From contig CM041465.1 of NCBI GenBank assembly GCA_023213395.1, positions 196,175,741-196,239,740 on the forward strand: a stretch of 64,000 nucleotides of DNA, written 5' to 3'. Of this stretch, positions 8,356 through 20,875 are shown in pieces; position 1 is the stretch's first letter; the number at the start of each line of letters is the position of its first letter. Origin of the DNA: Cycas panzhihuaensis. Taxonomy: Eukaryota > Cycadophyta. Below the pieces are notes generated by a model. The model was not told the DNA's origin, made no database searches, and worked only from the letters and a program-made list of their open reading frames with translations. Made by a program: the position numbers and the translations under genes.

Positions 8356-10930
8356 TGTTTCCTGACTACCAGGAATGGACTCTAAACACATTGACTCAGG
8401 TAAGCTCAAGTATATGTTCTCGCTTCTCTTTGCTCTTACTTGACTGTGATTACTTGGTATAGACTACCTGACGCATGCTTGCTTGACATCTGTATGTTTG
8501 CATTGTCTTCTTGCTTGATCACTCTGCATGTGCTTACCGCACACCTTTCAGCCTATGACGACTCACAATGGGGGTGTTCTTTAGTGAATGTTACACTCCA
8601 TATAGCACACAACCACCCACTTCGTCTCCACGACCCCTCAGGATGCCTCAGCCAGTTGTGTCTGCCCTTTTTATGACACCCTGTTTATGTTGCAGTCTCT
8701 TCCAAGTCTGATTGAATCCTTGGTTGAGACCCAGTTCACTTTCCTGGCTACTTGTCCATTACTTGGGTACTCCCTCCAGTTGTTTCCAGCCTTGATTTGC
8801 CCTCTGTTTAGCTCCAAACCCTGGTTTTGGCTTAATTTTTGTTTCCAGTCTCATACTGCTGTAAACTTAGTGGTACCATGATCTTTGCCGCGATATCGTG
8901 AAGTTTACCGCAATATGACTGTTTGAAAAAGTTTTTTTAAAATCACGCAATAGTTTTTGCTTTTTTCATGGAACTGTCACATGGCACCTGCGCATTTGAA
9001 CTACCTTGAGATCCTCAACGTTCACCGGTAGTAAGCAGGGGATAAAACCAAAATTCTTCTTCATTTTCAGGGATTCTTAGCTCATTTTTACAAGGAACTC
9101 TACAAAATCTTCCACAAAAAACTACTGCAGAATAAGACTCACAGCTGCTGCTCTTTACCAGAGACCATTGTTATCTCTCATGCTTAGGAACAACAAGCTC
9201 AACATCTTTTGCAAGTCTATAAAGTTATAAGGAGGATATTCTTCAAGGTCTCCCAAAAGAACAAGCTTCAAAGGCCCCTAACTCACAGGATTTTTTCACA
9301 CATCGGTCTCCTCTTCCAAACCTGCCACTAAACTTTACTGAATCTTTGGTTTTTCTTCGCTTTTCTAGCAGATACATACTTCTTCTCCTCCCTACAAGGT
9401 ACCTTACTTGTTTACTTTGTGCTTTATGCTACTTTTTACAATTTTTCATGAATAAAGGCCTAGATTATTTACTTTCTTGATTCCTTGCCTAGTTTGTTAC
9501 TAGATTTCTAGATTTGTGGATTGTAGAGCCTCCCTATACGGTCTTGTCAGCCCACCTTAAGGTGGCTATGTAGAGGAGATTACACAAAGGGAAATTAAGG
9601 GAGAAAGGAGGGGCCAGTCCCCCTTACAGACCTTCTCTCCAAGGGTCCAAACCCTTATTTCCTTTCCCCCTGCACCCATTGCCTCTCTTAGAGCTTAGCC
9701 AAAGACCTTAGAATCTACTCCCACATCTGAACCAGCATTGGTAGCCCCTTACCTCACTGGTTCCAACCCCTACTCGCTACTTTTAGGCATCTCATAAGCC
9801 CCCAAATCGTTATTCGTTGGCTTGCAACTTACAACCCATCCATTCAGATGATTTGCTGCCTGTAGCACTTCATCCTTTAGGTGCGCTTGCCTACTTTCCC
9901 TTCACTTTTCCCTTCTCATTGTTTGCTACCCTGTGTTATTCCTTCAAGTTTGTTTTCCTTCCCCGAGGCTAAGTTGAGACTTTCCATGGGTGAGTTAGCC
10001 ATTCCCAGGTTATACTCTTGTTTTGGGTGTCATTTGCGGTAACTGTTTGCGGAAACTTTGTTGGAAGTCATTTCATTAAATAATATGCATATGTTTAACT
10101 TAGTTTGATTCTGTTTCTTCTAAGTTTAGATACATAAACTAGATCTATTTTGTGGCCCCTCTTCCGAGAGGGAGATACTTGTCTGTTTGATTGGTAGGAT
10201 CCCACATTTGTGGAGTTGCGTATGAAACAAACCCATTGCAGGTTAGTTCCATATGTATTGCTTTTCATTATTTTCCATTATTTGCCATTCGCTTTTTGCA
10301 TACATTGGGGAGGTAAGCTAGCCCCTCTTCGGTTGTTTACAGCATCCATTGCCGATCGATTTTGCATGTGCAATAAGTAGAGTGGGAAGGAGCGGGAAGC
10401 GAAGAGATGCGTAGTGCTCCATTCAGACACCAGTTGAGGTATTTTTCTTATCCTTGCATATTTCCTTTATAGTGTTGTTCTTTGTGCACATGCTTGCATA
10501 GTAAAAAATACATAGGAAATTAAAAAGCGAAAAAAAATATGCATTTACTTTGTGTATCTTTTATTTAGTGGTTAATCTAGTACATTTAGATAGTTTATTT
10601 CATGCTAGAACTACCCACACCTTGCTCTTTTGGCTAGCCTACGCCTAGACACCACGTTACACGTGCACCTCATCCTCGTGTTGCCTTCTCATCTCCTTGA
10701 GAAGATGCAACTTGCCAGGCTCTTTCCTCCTCTTCCTAGCCATTCAAGGGATAGGAAGGCCTCGCCTTCTATAACTACCTAGAAGCAACTAGGCACCTCT
10801 GCAGGTCCTGAATCCGTGCTCTGGTGCACGGACGCCCTGCGAGGTGAGTCCTTGCTATTTAGCCCAACCTAGTCTTACATAATCCATTCTCTTGCTAAAT
10901 GTAGGGATACCACCTCACGGATAGCATTTC
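8356..10930 (+). repeat. 3' LTR of gypsy A (end approximate)
   Basis: Starts TGTTTCCTGACTACC...GGAATGGACT. Gypsy B LTRs start TGTTTCTCACC...GGAATGGATT after a matching purine tract, which fixes this start. The right end is set where gypsy C sequence resumes (about 10,930), but I could not find an exact CA end, and the partner LTR is off the window. The interior shows no ORF with a domain. Beyond the first ~40 bp the similarity to the gypsy B LTR is patchy, so it is probably a different subfamily. It still carries many CpGs, unlike sequence to its right. Confidence 0.55.
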
Positions 10931-11210
10931 ATAAGGCTATCCTTTACTTGATGGGTTTATCGAATCACTAGTTAGAGCACAAGGTGATGGCTTATGTGAT
11001 TTAGGATGTAGTAGAAATCCCACTAACATGAAGGATGATAGTATTGGAGATCTTATTCTAAATATCTAGCAAGAAATACTATATGGGAGTATTGGATATA
11101 TGGGTGACCATCATAAAAAACTATGAGAGGGATGTAAGGTATGATTAGGCTTCCATAGTAATAAGATCTATATTTGAGCAACTATCTAATATTTAATAAA
11201 GGATGGATGT
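10930..11210 (+). pseudogene. Antisense PMD-like gene, copy C fragment
   Basis: Translation in frame with CAT AAG GCT near 10,934 aligns residue for residue with copy A exon 1 (HREAATFFIGANRW...): positions matching the IPQVRKL, ILFQIF, NYREIRRG and ATMIAVNLVAQL blocks are recognisable though diverged, with TAG/TGA/TAA stops. The N-terminal PMD core (FHLP block) is missing because the copy is cut at about 10,930 by the end of the gypsy A LTR. It lies antisense to gypsy C, the same arrangement as in copies A and B. Confidence 0.5.
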
Positions 11211-13199
11211 GGATTTTCCTATTATTCTTTTCTACCAAGGTAAAATTTTAATCACTTTATTAAAGATTGACTAAAGGGACTACTGAGAGAGCTAAAGGTA
11301 GATGATCCAATTATGTGTAAGAGCATAACCAAGGGGATGTAAGAGTACATACCATCATAAGACTAACTTTAGATCAAAAGCTACTAGGGTGAGTTTGTTA
11401 TAGACCCATACATTAGAATCACTTTGGATTTTAGTGTGGAGGGGCTAGAGCTAGGATAATAGTAGAGGGAGCCAACCTAATGGGCTTCATAAAAGTCACT
11501 ACAACTAGAAGAGGGGCCAAAGGAGCCCATTAGCTAGCTAAATATGAGAGTGGATTTAGGAGGTAGAGACAGTGGGGGAGAGGGCATGCAAAGAGTCCAC
11601 CCATGCATTAAAGAGGGAGATTATGGGGGTGAGTATCTTTGTGACCAATCTTAATTACTCCCATTATTTTGCTTTTGATTACATTTAAATAAACATGAAT
11701 TGATGCCCTTCTAATGTTATTATAATATATGGGATGAAATATTGATAAGTACTTGTATGAGAGAGGCCTTGGATGGAGTGTTATCATTTGTTTATAGCCT
11801 TAGCTTAAATCTAGCATGGACTCAGGGCTTTCTAAGCACCAACTATTTAACCTAGAGATATGTATGTTTAGGTATAATCTGGGAATAAAGATCTAAAGGC
11901 ATATATACATGAGCTAGAGTCAAGTTAGGCCTACTTGAAGAGCTTGAATATATATCTAGATAATAAAGCACATGGCTCAAAGTAATTAGAGAATGAAGGG
12001 ACCTAGGGGCACCAAGACAGAGGTAAAGACATGGGTATAAGTAAAGGTGCAGGTTTGTCATAGAGTATCCATGGTAGTGTGGAATAATAGTGAGGTAAGG
12101 GAGGAGGAGGAGGTCTAGAGATATGTGCATCTAATCTATAAACATGAGGAGTGATGATTATAGCTTAGTAGAGTACTATGAGCACTCATAGGGATTTTGA
12201 GACCACATTAGATGTATCATGATTATATTCTTCATATTCTATCTCTCTCTAGGGGGGAGAGAGAGAGAGAAAGAGAGATAGAGAGAGTGAGAGAGATGGG
12301 TATATGTATTTTATACATAATCACAACTTGTGGATGATTAACTCTTATCCTATTTTCCCCTTTATCCTCCTTATTATGTTGTATGATTAATGTTATATGG
12401 TTATGATAGAACTAGTTAGAGTAGCACTCAATTGGGAGTGGGGCTCCAAAAAAAGATGAGAAATAACAAAGAGCATAGGTGACTCATTTAGATCTAAATA
12501 AGATTGTTAGGATAGACCACAAAAGCCATTCTCATAAACCTTGAGTTGGCTAGCCTTCTTGATGATTAGGTTCACTAAACAAAACAACTAACATAGGGTT
12601 TGTAGGAATGGCAAGTGTTATAAAACCATTCATTGACATCGTATATACCCAACTAATAAATGTTTAAATGATGCTCCCTAATAGAGGACCTAGTATGTTT
12701 CAAACAAATGATAACACTTAATAAGAGGTAAGTTCCTAAAGTAGAATAGTGACCTAGCTTGCAGGTTCTAAAGACATTTAATAATTCCTTAACTCGGTTG
12801 TGAGTCAACCTCTTTGAGCAATTCTCTCCTTATTTAGATTGAATTACTTTTTGTTTTCTAATTCTTAATGCTTCCTTTCAAAGACTGAAGTAGTTTATAC
12901 TCGTTTTGGGATGAAGTTCTCTTTAGTGTTGGGCTTATATGGAGGTGTTGATAGTTATACTCATGTTAAAGCATAGTTTCTATGGTATTTTGCATTTTTT
13001 ATTTTTGAAATAATATACATAAGCAATTTATACTTGGTTTTAGAGTAAAGTATAGGCTCATTGTGGAGTGAAGCAGTGTAATAGGCTAGTCATAATAAAT
13101 GTAAAAGAATCAAGAATTTAGGGAATTCTCAAACTCACTCCCATTAAGGGTTGAGATTTGATAAGCCTCATTATCTAACTCTTTAACTATACAATAAGG
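11211..13199. other. Decayed 3' region of gypsy C, no readable gene
   Basis: AT-rich, stop-laden sequence continuing from the PMD-like fragment toward the integrase end. By position it should contain the linker, exon 2 and spacer of the antisense gene, but I could not align it confidently. A GA-rich microsatellite lies at 12,255-12,298. Confidence 0.4.
12255..12298 (+). repeat. (GA)n microsatellite
   Basis: Imperfect GA/GAGA tract of about 44 bp, opened by GGGGGG. Confidence 0.85.
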
Positions 13200-14175
13200 A
13201 CCTACATATTTAAGAGTGAATTTTATTATCTTTCATGAAGGTACTCAAAGTTAACTACCTTATCACTTATTTCGAACTTCTTTGGACACATGTTCTAGTC
13301 ATAGGTATCTTTGGCTTTCTTCTTAGAAAATAGGTTATGTTGATATACTATGAGCCTAGTTTATCAAGTCACTCTAGCTTAAGGAGCTAGGCTTGTCTTA
13401 TCCATTTATTATAAATGAACTCTTTCAAAGAAATATAGAGTGAAGGAATCTTAACTTCCAAGAGAATCACAATTTCCATACCATAAATGAAAAAGAATAA
13501 CAACATCCTATTAACATTATGAATACAAGTCCTATAGGCTCATAATGTAGGATAAAACTAGGTATGTTAGTCTTTATACAAGGTAAAATAGTTTTAACTA
13601 ATATCTTAACTAGCATCTTGTTGAATACCTCTACTTGCCAATTTTCTTAGGAATAGTACAAGGATGGTATATGATGGGTTATGGCAAACCTCTTGCAATA
13701 TTTTCTAACATCTTTGTTATAAAATGGGGTTTTGTCATTTGTGATGAAGATGTCAAGAACCCTAAAATGAAATATAATATATTGAAATATGAAAGCAACA
13801 ATCATTTGCCTATCATAATGATGAGAGGAATGACTTCACTCCACTTAGTAAGGTACTTAATGACTGTGGGGATGAATTCATGCCTATAGATTAAAGGAGG
13901 GTAAATTTGCACAACCAAATTAAGACCATATTAAGAGAAAGACTACTAAGGGGTTATAATTCTCATTGAAGTAGATGGTTGATGGATAAGATTAGCATGG
14001 GCCTGATATTTATTATATTTGAGAACATAGGTGTGGGCATCAAAGAATAGTATGGGCCAATAGTAGTCCATCTAAAGTATCCTTTGACCATTTCATGGCT
14101 ATCAAAATAGCCACTGTAAATGCCATTATGGTATTCTCTTAGGATTGTATGTGTTTTTGGAGGTAGAGGCACTTT
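13200..14175 (-). pseudogene. Gypsy C integrase remnant
   Basis: The HHCC zinc-binding part is recognisable at about 13,963-14,172 (YHNGIYSGYF then YFRWTTIGPYY, compare CHSGIYGGHF then YMGYYWP in gypsy B). The catalytic core and C-terminal strand region follow leftward with stops and frameshifts. Would insert the cDNA; dead here. Confidence 0.6.
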
Positions 14176-14399
14176 AGCATGATTCCATTAAAGAAACACT
14201 TATAAAAATTATCATCTAGGATAGTGTAATGGTACATTATTTCCCTAACTCTCTTTCTCTTCTTGTAGGTGGAATCGTTAAGGTAAGATTATGTCTCTAA
14301 GAAGTAGATGATATTAGTGTACCAACCCAACTTATACTTAGTAATGTTTACATAGAAGACATGATCATTGGGAAGTAAATCATCCAACTCCTTGCTAGA

Positions 14400-14900
14400 T
14401 GCATTTAGTAAAAGGAAATCTATAAGTTATTCTATTACAACCATCTCATTTTTTGGTTTTTGAGAAACCATTTTAAGATCAAACTCTTGGAGGAGCAAGG
14501 CTGATTTACTTGCTCACCTAGTTAAGCTAGTTTTCATGAGAAAGAGGTAGATGGGGTTATTTTAAGAGATGACTTGAGTGATATTGCCTAGTATATAATG
14601 CCTCAACTTCTTAGTGGAAAAAACCAAGTCTAAGCATTCCTTCTCAATATACATACAATTTGTCCTAATGCCAACTAAAGTTTTACTAATAAAATAGATG
14701 AAACATTTATGGTTGAAGTCATCCTCTTCGATAAGCATGCCCCTAAGTGACTCTTTAGTAGAAGAAGTATATAAAATAAAAGGATTATCAAATTTAAGTA
14801 ATATAAGAACAAGAGTAGATATCATCCCTCCTTAAGCTTAACTAAGGCTTCCTAGACTTTTAGAATGCAAGGAAAAGGCACACCCTTTTAAGGAGATTGG
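14400..14900 (-). pseudogene. Gypsy C RT-linked RNase H remnant
   Basis: An open stretch at 14,562-14,825 reads FILYTSSTKESLRGML..., ending in KECLDLVFSTKKLRHYI. This matches the gypsy RT-RNase H pattern with its Y/KE-L x-V-x-KK/FRHYL block. The catalytic Asp of the usual TDAS start reads as Ser here. Confidence 0.6.
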
Positions 14901-15700
14901 TGAGAGGTTTGGAATTGAGTATAAAGTTTGTGAGGGACCTATGTAAGAAACTCAATCATCACAAGAAGGATTTAACTTACTTTTGGATGGTGGGTAATGA
15001 CATTATAGTGATTATTTTGACTTTTTTTAGGTCAATTCTAATGTTCTCTTTAGAGATTATGTTACCTAAATCTTACTAGAGGTAATAATAAAGACATACT
15101 TAAGAGGGTTAATACATAATTAATACTATTTACACCTCCCAGATATGACTTGGAGGTTAGATATATAATCTCTATAGTTCTTAAATAGTCTTAGTATATC
15201 ATCTAGGTAGACACTTATAGACCTACCTATTAAATTATAAAAGATATAATGCATCTTATTGATATATCATGCTAGCATTCTTAACACTAAAAGGCATGAC
15301 CCTATAGATGAATGTCCCTTATGAAGTGATAAAAGTAGTCTTGTGGAAGTCCTTAGGGGAGAAGAATGTTTGATTATAAGTTGAGAAGTTATCCATGAGG
15401 GATATGGCCTTGGTCAAGGATTTGATCAATGAAGGGTAATGGAAAATTATCCTTTGAGAATGCATCATTGATATCTTGAAAGTCCAAGTAAATATAAATG
15501 ACATATTTCTTCTTAATGATTAAGATAATGTTAAATACCCACTAAGGATAGTTAATAAACTTGATAAACCTAACGTTAAGCATATTTTTAATCATTAGTT
15601 TGATGGAAGCTCATAGGTGAGGATGAAAGGGCCATTGACATTGGTGTTTAGGATTAACCCCATGTATGATAGTGATGTTATGGATAACCACATCCAAGTG
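14900..15700 (-). pseudogene. Gypsy C reverse transcriptase remnant
   Basis: The catalytic loop survives as VYLDDIL at about 15,192-15,212 (YLDD codons 15,198-15,209). Upstream on the minus strand, 15,319-15,504 reads ISLMDNFSTYNQTFFSPKDF, the equivalent of SLMDGFSGYNQIQISPEDH in gypsy B. Frameshifts separate the blocks. Confidence 0.65.
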
Positions 15701-16199
15701 GAGTCCCTTTATGTTAAAATAATCTTATACAGATATAGAAGAGAACTCTATATAAAATCACTTGATCTATTAAATCTTATTTAGGGAACACTTTACCCTA
15801 CCTTGATGATTTAAGGCCCATTGCTAATCCTTAGGTTAATATTAGTCATCTCACAAAGAAATAGTATATTTCCCTCCTTAAAATGAGAAGGCGTGGGATC
15901 AATAAGAGGAAAGACTTTAGGGTCATTATGGTATTTAATGGATAGGGGTAATTCTTAGTGAATGAACTTAAAAAATCCAAGTTTATGATGATTGGGAGGT
16001 AGGCCAAGCAATATCCTTACTAAGTATTCCAAGATCATTATATTATTTTTGAAATGGTTAAGTCTAGGAATGACTTTACTAATCATATTAAACACTTTAA
16101 CCTCCATCTTATGGCCCATGTTGGATGACTTTGTTTAAAAGTACTAGCCAAAACTAAGGGTAATAGAAAGAGGCTTAGAGTGATCATCATTTAGGATAA

Positions 16200-16640
16200 T
16201 ACCAACCAAAGAAATAAGGTCATGATAAGATTTGTACCTATAATTAATTATTTTGAGTTCTCTATCATGAATAAATTGAATTTGAATGAATATGGATGAA
16301 CATACTATCAACTTCTAACTGATCAATGGTCTTTTTAACATCATGTTATACTTGGTATCTAGGTCCATAAGGGTTAATTCAACGATTAAAATTTTGCCTT
16401 TAAGAGTTAGGGATAAGGTCACCTTACCTATAAGGGTGATTTGGTCCTTTTCATACCCTTGACAAACCCAATTCACAAGCTCAAACATAGAGATACGAAG
16501 GATTTTAAAAGGTTGAATGGGAATTATATTAATAGATGACCCTGAGTTGATGATACACCTCATAATAGCCCACTTACCACTTTTGATTTTGATAAAGAAA
16601 AATGAATTGCTAAGGTAATCTCTCTCCTCCTTAGGCTGGG
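16200..16640 (-). pseudogene. Gypsy C retropepsin remnant
   Basis: Open at 16,315-16,563. Catalytic loop reads IINSGSSINI, so the catalytic Asp has become Asn (GAT to AAT). A downstream YNMMLKRPLI block is the equivalent of LFLGHPWL in gypsy B. Inactive by loss of the active-site acid. Confidence 0.65.
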
Positions 16641-17159
16641 AAGGATCGAAAGAGATATAAGTCTCAATAGGGTTGGGTTGATAAATACTAAGTGCATTTA
16701 GTAAGAGTTACTTCTATTTAAGGTGACTCTTGAGGTGATCAGACATAGAGATGCTTGCAAACACTATGTTTAGCTCTTGAATGATTATAAAAGCCTTTAT
16801 TTTCATGGATTATGGTATGGACCACCTAAGATGGACTTGAACATACTGAGTAGGAAGCTCTGGGTTGGATTAAGTTGACTTGGAACTAAAGCCAACCTTA
16901 AAATTGTTTGATCAATTCATGTTGATGGCAAAAGCATCATCCAACTCTATCATGTTCATGATTTATCTTAGGAATCTTTATTTGGGGAAGGCTTTTAGTT
17001 ATGGTGATTTCTATTACCTCCATTACCCTTGGTAGGAGTGGAGGCTTCCTCACTTTTAGACTTAGACATAAAACATATACCCTCATTTCAAGTAAGACCT
17101 TTCCCTTTATGTTTAACATTGTTGTTAGGGAAAGGATCTATATAAATTAAGAGATCTTT

Positions 17160-17390
17160 GTGATGAAGTATGTAGAGGTAAAAAACTAAACCATAAGATA
17201 AAATACACAAGAACTATCTTATATTAAACTTGAATTCAAACGTCTCATACATACATCCATTATGTTTATAAGACCACCTCCCATTCACTTAATGAGGGTG
17301 TATGAAGAATCAAGAAAAGGTAGGCAAGTTACAACAAATCATTAACAAGGAATTAACTAATAGTTAGGTAATAATAATTATTTTAATAAC
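17160..17390. other. Junction of gypsy C with Copia-M; possible Copia-M 3' LTR remnant
   Basis: Non-coding, AT-rich. A 3' LTR would be expected here for minus-strand Copia-M, but I could not match it to the putative 5' LTR at 53,592 onward, so it stays unassigned. Confidence 0.3.
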
Positions 17391-18900
17391 TCCAAATAAT
17401 TCATTATCTCTTATAAAAAGAATCTTTCTAAACCTTTCAAATTTCTTATGGATTAATGCCTTAGTAGGAATATTAACAATATAATCTTCAATTAGATAAT
17501 ATATCAAATCAATTATTTTGCATTACACCTACTCTAGAATAAAATGATGATGAATTCCAATATGCTTCATCCTTGCATAAAAGACATGATTCTTTGATAG
17601 CTAAATTATGCTATGATTTTTGTAGAACAATAGTGTAGTATCAGTTTACTCAAGTCCAAAATGGGTAAGAATTTTTCTAAGGAAATTTGGTTTAGAGGTA
17701 ATTGAGATGGGTGCTTTATAATTAACTTTGGTTGATGATAAGGAAATTGTGATTTATTTCTTACTACAATAATAAACTACACCTTAACTAAGCGTGAGCG
17801 CATACCTTGATCTAGACATTCTATCATTTACATCTCCAATCAAATTACAGTTAATGAAACCTTGCAGTTTAAACTCATGATATTTTAAAAACATAAATTA
17901 AAAATTGATGCTACCTCTAATATACCTTAATATACACTTTACTACTTTCCAATGAGAAACTGATGGAGAACTCATAAAATGAGATATAACTCTAACATCA
18001 TAGTAAATATTAAGTCTTATGGTAGTTAGGTAGATAAGACTACCTACTAACTATCTGTATAATGTTGCATTAATAGCCTTATCACCATCTTCTTTAGAGA
18101 GCTTAAGACCAACTTTAAGAGGAGTTCCCAGCAGCTTGGATTCCTTTAAATGAAAGCATCTTAATAAATTATAGGTATATTTTGAATGAGATATGAAGAT
18201 GCCATTATCTTTCTGCCAAACTTCTAGACCAAGGTAGTTGTGTATAATTCCAAGATCTGTCATCTTACACACTTTGCTAAGCTATTTCTTTAGAGTTTTA
18301 ATACTTAAAAGTGTCACTTCTTATGATGATAAGATCATCAACATAAAGAATAACTATGAGCATTCCATAATATCCATTCTTCACATATAAACTATGATTA
18401 GATTCACATCTAGCAAACCCAAGTGAAAGTAAGAAATTATCAATGTGCGAATCCCACACATTTGGTGTTTGTTTAAGCCTATAAAGAGATTTCTTTACTT
18501 TATAGACAAGATGTTCTTTCCCAACTTGTATAAAACCTTTAGGCTAATCTATATACACATCTTCACCAAGAATTAAATTAAGGAAAATAGTCTTAACATC
18601 CATTTAATGCAACTCCCAACCAAGATACGATGCAAGATAAATGAGCGTTCAAATAATTGTCATCTTTGTTAAAGGGGCAAAGGTTTCCTTAAAATCTATA
18701 CCTATAGCTTGTGTATATCCTTTGGCTATAACTCAATATTTATACTTGTTAATTTCAACATCAAGTTAATGCTTCATTGTATATACCCATATGCAACTTA
18801 TATTTTTTTAAATTTTAAGGAAGTTCAATAAGATCCTCAGTTTTGTTTTTAAGGATAGAGTTATAGTCATCCTTTATGGAATTTTGCCAATGAATGGAAT
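17390..18900 (-). pseudogene. Copia-M RT and RNase H
   Basis: Minus strand. The RT catalytic motif YVDDLIII is at 18,334-18,345 (YVDD), followed by MTDLGIIHNYLGLEVWQKD (18,272 downward), the classic Ty1/copia RT 'LG..H.FLG.E' block. RNase H follows, recognisable by ARMKHIGIHHHFI near 17,560 (copia pattern R-KHI-I--HFI) and a terminal ALIHKKFERF-type block. Frames shift several times and TAG/TAA stops are common. Copies element RNA into DNA in an active relative; dead here. Order IN-RT-RNase H proves the copia type. Confidence 0.75.
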
Positions 18901-19652
18901 CCTTAGATTCAATATATGACTGAGGTTTATCAGTGCTTTGGATATTAGACATTAGAGCAAAATTCACTTTACTTCTTGTCTCAATACTTTCATCAACATC
19001 AATGTCTTTAACACAAGAGTCGTTTATGGTTTATAGATACCATTTTAGTAAGTTCCTTTGAAAAAAAGAAAGAGAAGAGGAAGACTAAGGTTCCTCTTAT
19101 ATTATTTCATAAGTATAAGTATTCTTTGTAGCTTCACTATTATCCTTAGAAGTAATTCCTTCAATAATTTCAACAAATTCATCGAACAAAAGAGCATTGC
19201 TAATTATAGTTTTACTTTCTACTCGATACTATAGCCTATATACTTTTGATGTTTCATGATATCTAACAAACACATACTTTAGGCTTTTATTATTTAACTC
19301 ACACCTTTTGAGATAAGGAATATGAACATAATACATGTATCAAAGTGCTCAAAGATTAAGAATTAAGGGCTTCTTACTAGTCTAGGTTTTTTTAGGAATT
19401 TTATTCTGAATAGCCTTTGTAGAATTTCTATTTAGTACATATATAATTATTTTTATAATTTTATAGCAAAATCCATTTGTAACATTTTTATAATTAGGCA
19501 TGCAAGGAGATATCTTTATAATTATATGGTTCTTTCTTTCATGAATACCATTTTATTGTGGAGTATGAGGTGTTGAAGGATGCCATTAAATGCAATGACT
19601 CCTATAAAAATTAATAAAATCATTCAATAGATATTCACCTCCATTGACACTT
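18900..19652 (-). pseudogene. Copia-M integrase, 3' part (left of LINE)
   Basis: Reading right to left from the LINE: NGGEY then YLLNDFINF, STPHTPQ-NGIHERKN (the copia integrase core around the catalytic Glu), then at about 19,200-19,340 HIPYLKRCELNNKSLKY and the YHETSK block of the integrase C-terminus. The linker to RT is at about 18,900-19,180. The other part of the same domain is at 26,212-26,402. A LINE-free paralogue is at 29,190-29,663. Confidence 0.75.
19635..19652. repeat. LINE target-site duplication, left (18 bp)
   Basis: TCACCTCCATTGACACTT, identical to 26,212-26,229. Duplication of 7-20 bp next to a poly-A tail is typical for L1 target-primed reverse transcription. The unduplicated site is present at about 29,479-29,496. 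Confidence 0.95.
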
Positions 19653-19660
19653 TTTTTTTT
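19651..19660 (-). other. LINE poly-A tail
   Basis: Ten T on the plus strand at the 3' end of the minus-strand LINE. The first two bases may belong to the target-site duplication. Confidence 0.85.
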
Positions 19661-19899
19661 GGTAAGGTAAAATAATATTAGAAGGGGTTTTAAATAGGTC
19701 CCCAAACCTTATACATTAAAAGCCCGCTGGCCTAGGTAAGATGATCATGACAGGCCCATGGTCTAGCCCAGATTAGTAAAAGCTCCTCTCATCCTCCCCT
19801 CTCTATCCCCTCGTTATGTGCATTGATCCTAACCAGACTTAGAAGCTCTTCCAGGAAGTTCTCTTTCTAGACCTTATTTCTTTTATTTGACATAGCCTA

Positions 19900-20347
19900 A
19901 TTTGCCAACTAATCCACCACTGAATTTCCTTCCCTATATGTGTGCTGGATTTGAACACTCAATTTGGAGCTCAGGACGTCTTGCGCATCCCTGATAATCT
20001 CTACATTATTCTAACCTGACTCTACCTCCCCCCTTAAGCACTTGATCAGGTACAAGGAATCACCTTCTATAATCACTTTCTATACCTCTTCCTCATCCAA
20101 CATAGCCACCACCTTTTGCATGGCCCATACCTCTGCTCTTTGATTTGATTGGATACTTAAATACTCTATAAATGCCCATTTCACTGTCCCTGCATGATCC
20201 CTACATGCACCTCTCCCCACCCCCCTCCCCGCCTATAGGGTTGCTTTTAGCTGCTCCATCAAAGTTAATTTTTATCCAAGTTACTTCTGGTGGAATCCAG
20301 ATAGTTGCCCTCCTCTTCTCGCTTCCTCCCTTTGGGTATCTAATTCC
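19900..20347 (-). pseudogene. LINE ORF2 C-terminal RNase H
   Basis: Minus-strand translation from about 20,300 reads WIKINFDGAAKSNPIGG, the start of an RVT_3-type RNase H (catalytic Asp in NFDGA; GNPG-like block as SNPIGG). The rest toward 19,900 has stops (TAG/TAA) but keeps a Glu/Asp-rich continuation. This RNase H at the ORF2 C-terminus is found in many plant L1 elements. Confidence 0.7.
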
Positions 20348-20875
20348 CTAATCATCAAGGATGCTATCTTCCCCCTTTGGAATCCTATCCTCCTTCGGGG
20401 GGTCTAACATCTCTAAAATGCCCTTCCTAATCTTGGTGAACATTTTTTGATTGTCCATCTCTTTACTTTGAAAAATTTTCTTATTACGCTCCTTCCATAT
20501 GTGCCAAGTACCTACCGGGAGAATCAACTTCCAGAATCTACCCAATGTTTTACTCTTAAATGGAGATACCCATGAGAGCCATTGGTCTCGCAACGACTTA
20601 GGGGAAACCCATTCTATGCCCAGCCTTGACCGAAAACCTCCCCATATCCCCTTAGAATAGGGGCAGTGAATACTGAGGTGGTCCAGGGTCTCAACTTCCT
20701 CCCTGCATGATTTGCACCTGCTAGTCATATAGAAACCACGTTTCAGAAGGTTATCCATTGTTAAAAGTTTATTTTGAAGACAGAGCCACCAAAAAGCTGC
20801 TACCTTCAGAAAAAGCCCCAACTTCCATACCCTAGCTAGCATGTCATTCCTAGCCCAGCCCTCTCTTATCATCAA
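20348..20875 (-). pseudogene. LINE ORF2 zf-RVT (zinc-binding) domain
   Basis: 175 open codons. Contains W..L....KV..F.W.....L.T..NL..RG, then CKSCREEVETLDHLSIHCPYSKGIW with C-x2-C...H-x4-C, followed by WHIWKERNKKIF. This is the Pfam zf-RVT pattern following RT in plant LINEs. All zinc ligands are present. The stretch is uninterrupted. Confidence 0.85.

Larger units (their letters stand above)
13200..17160 (-). mobile_element. Gypsy C: decayed Tat-like Ty3/gypsy gag-pol fragment
   Basis: Minus-strand order gag end, protease, RT, RNase H, integrase, collinear with gypsy B (37,832-43,450) and similar to it at nucleotide level in places (for example around 13,700-13,760 against 38,460-38,520). 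LTRs and N-terminal gag are missing: the right edge is a junction to Copia-M at about 17,160. Together with the antisense PMD-like fragment to its left it shows the same gene order as gypsy B. It is far more decayed than gypsy A. Confidence 0.75.
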
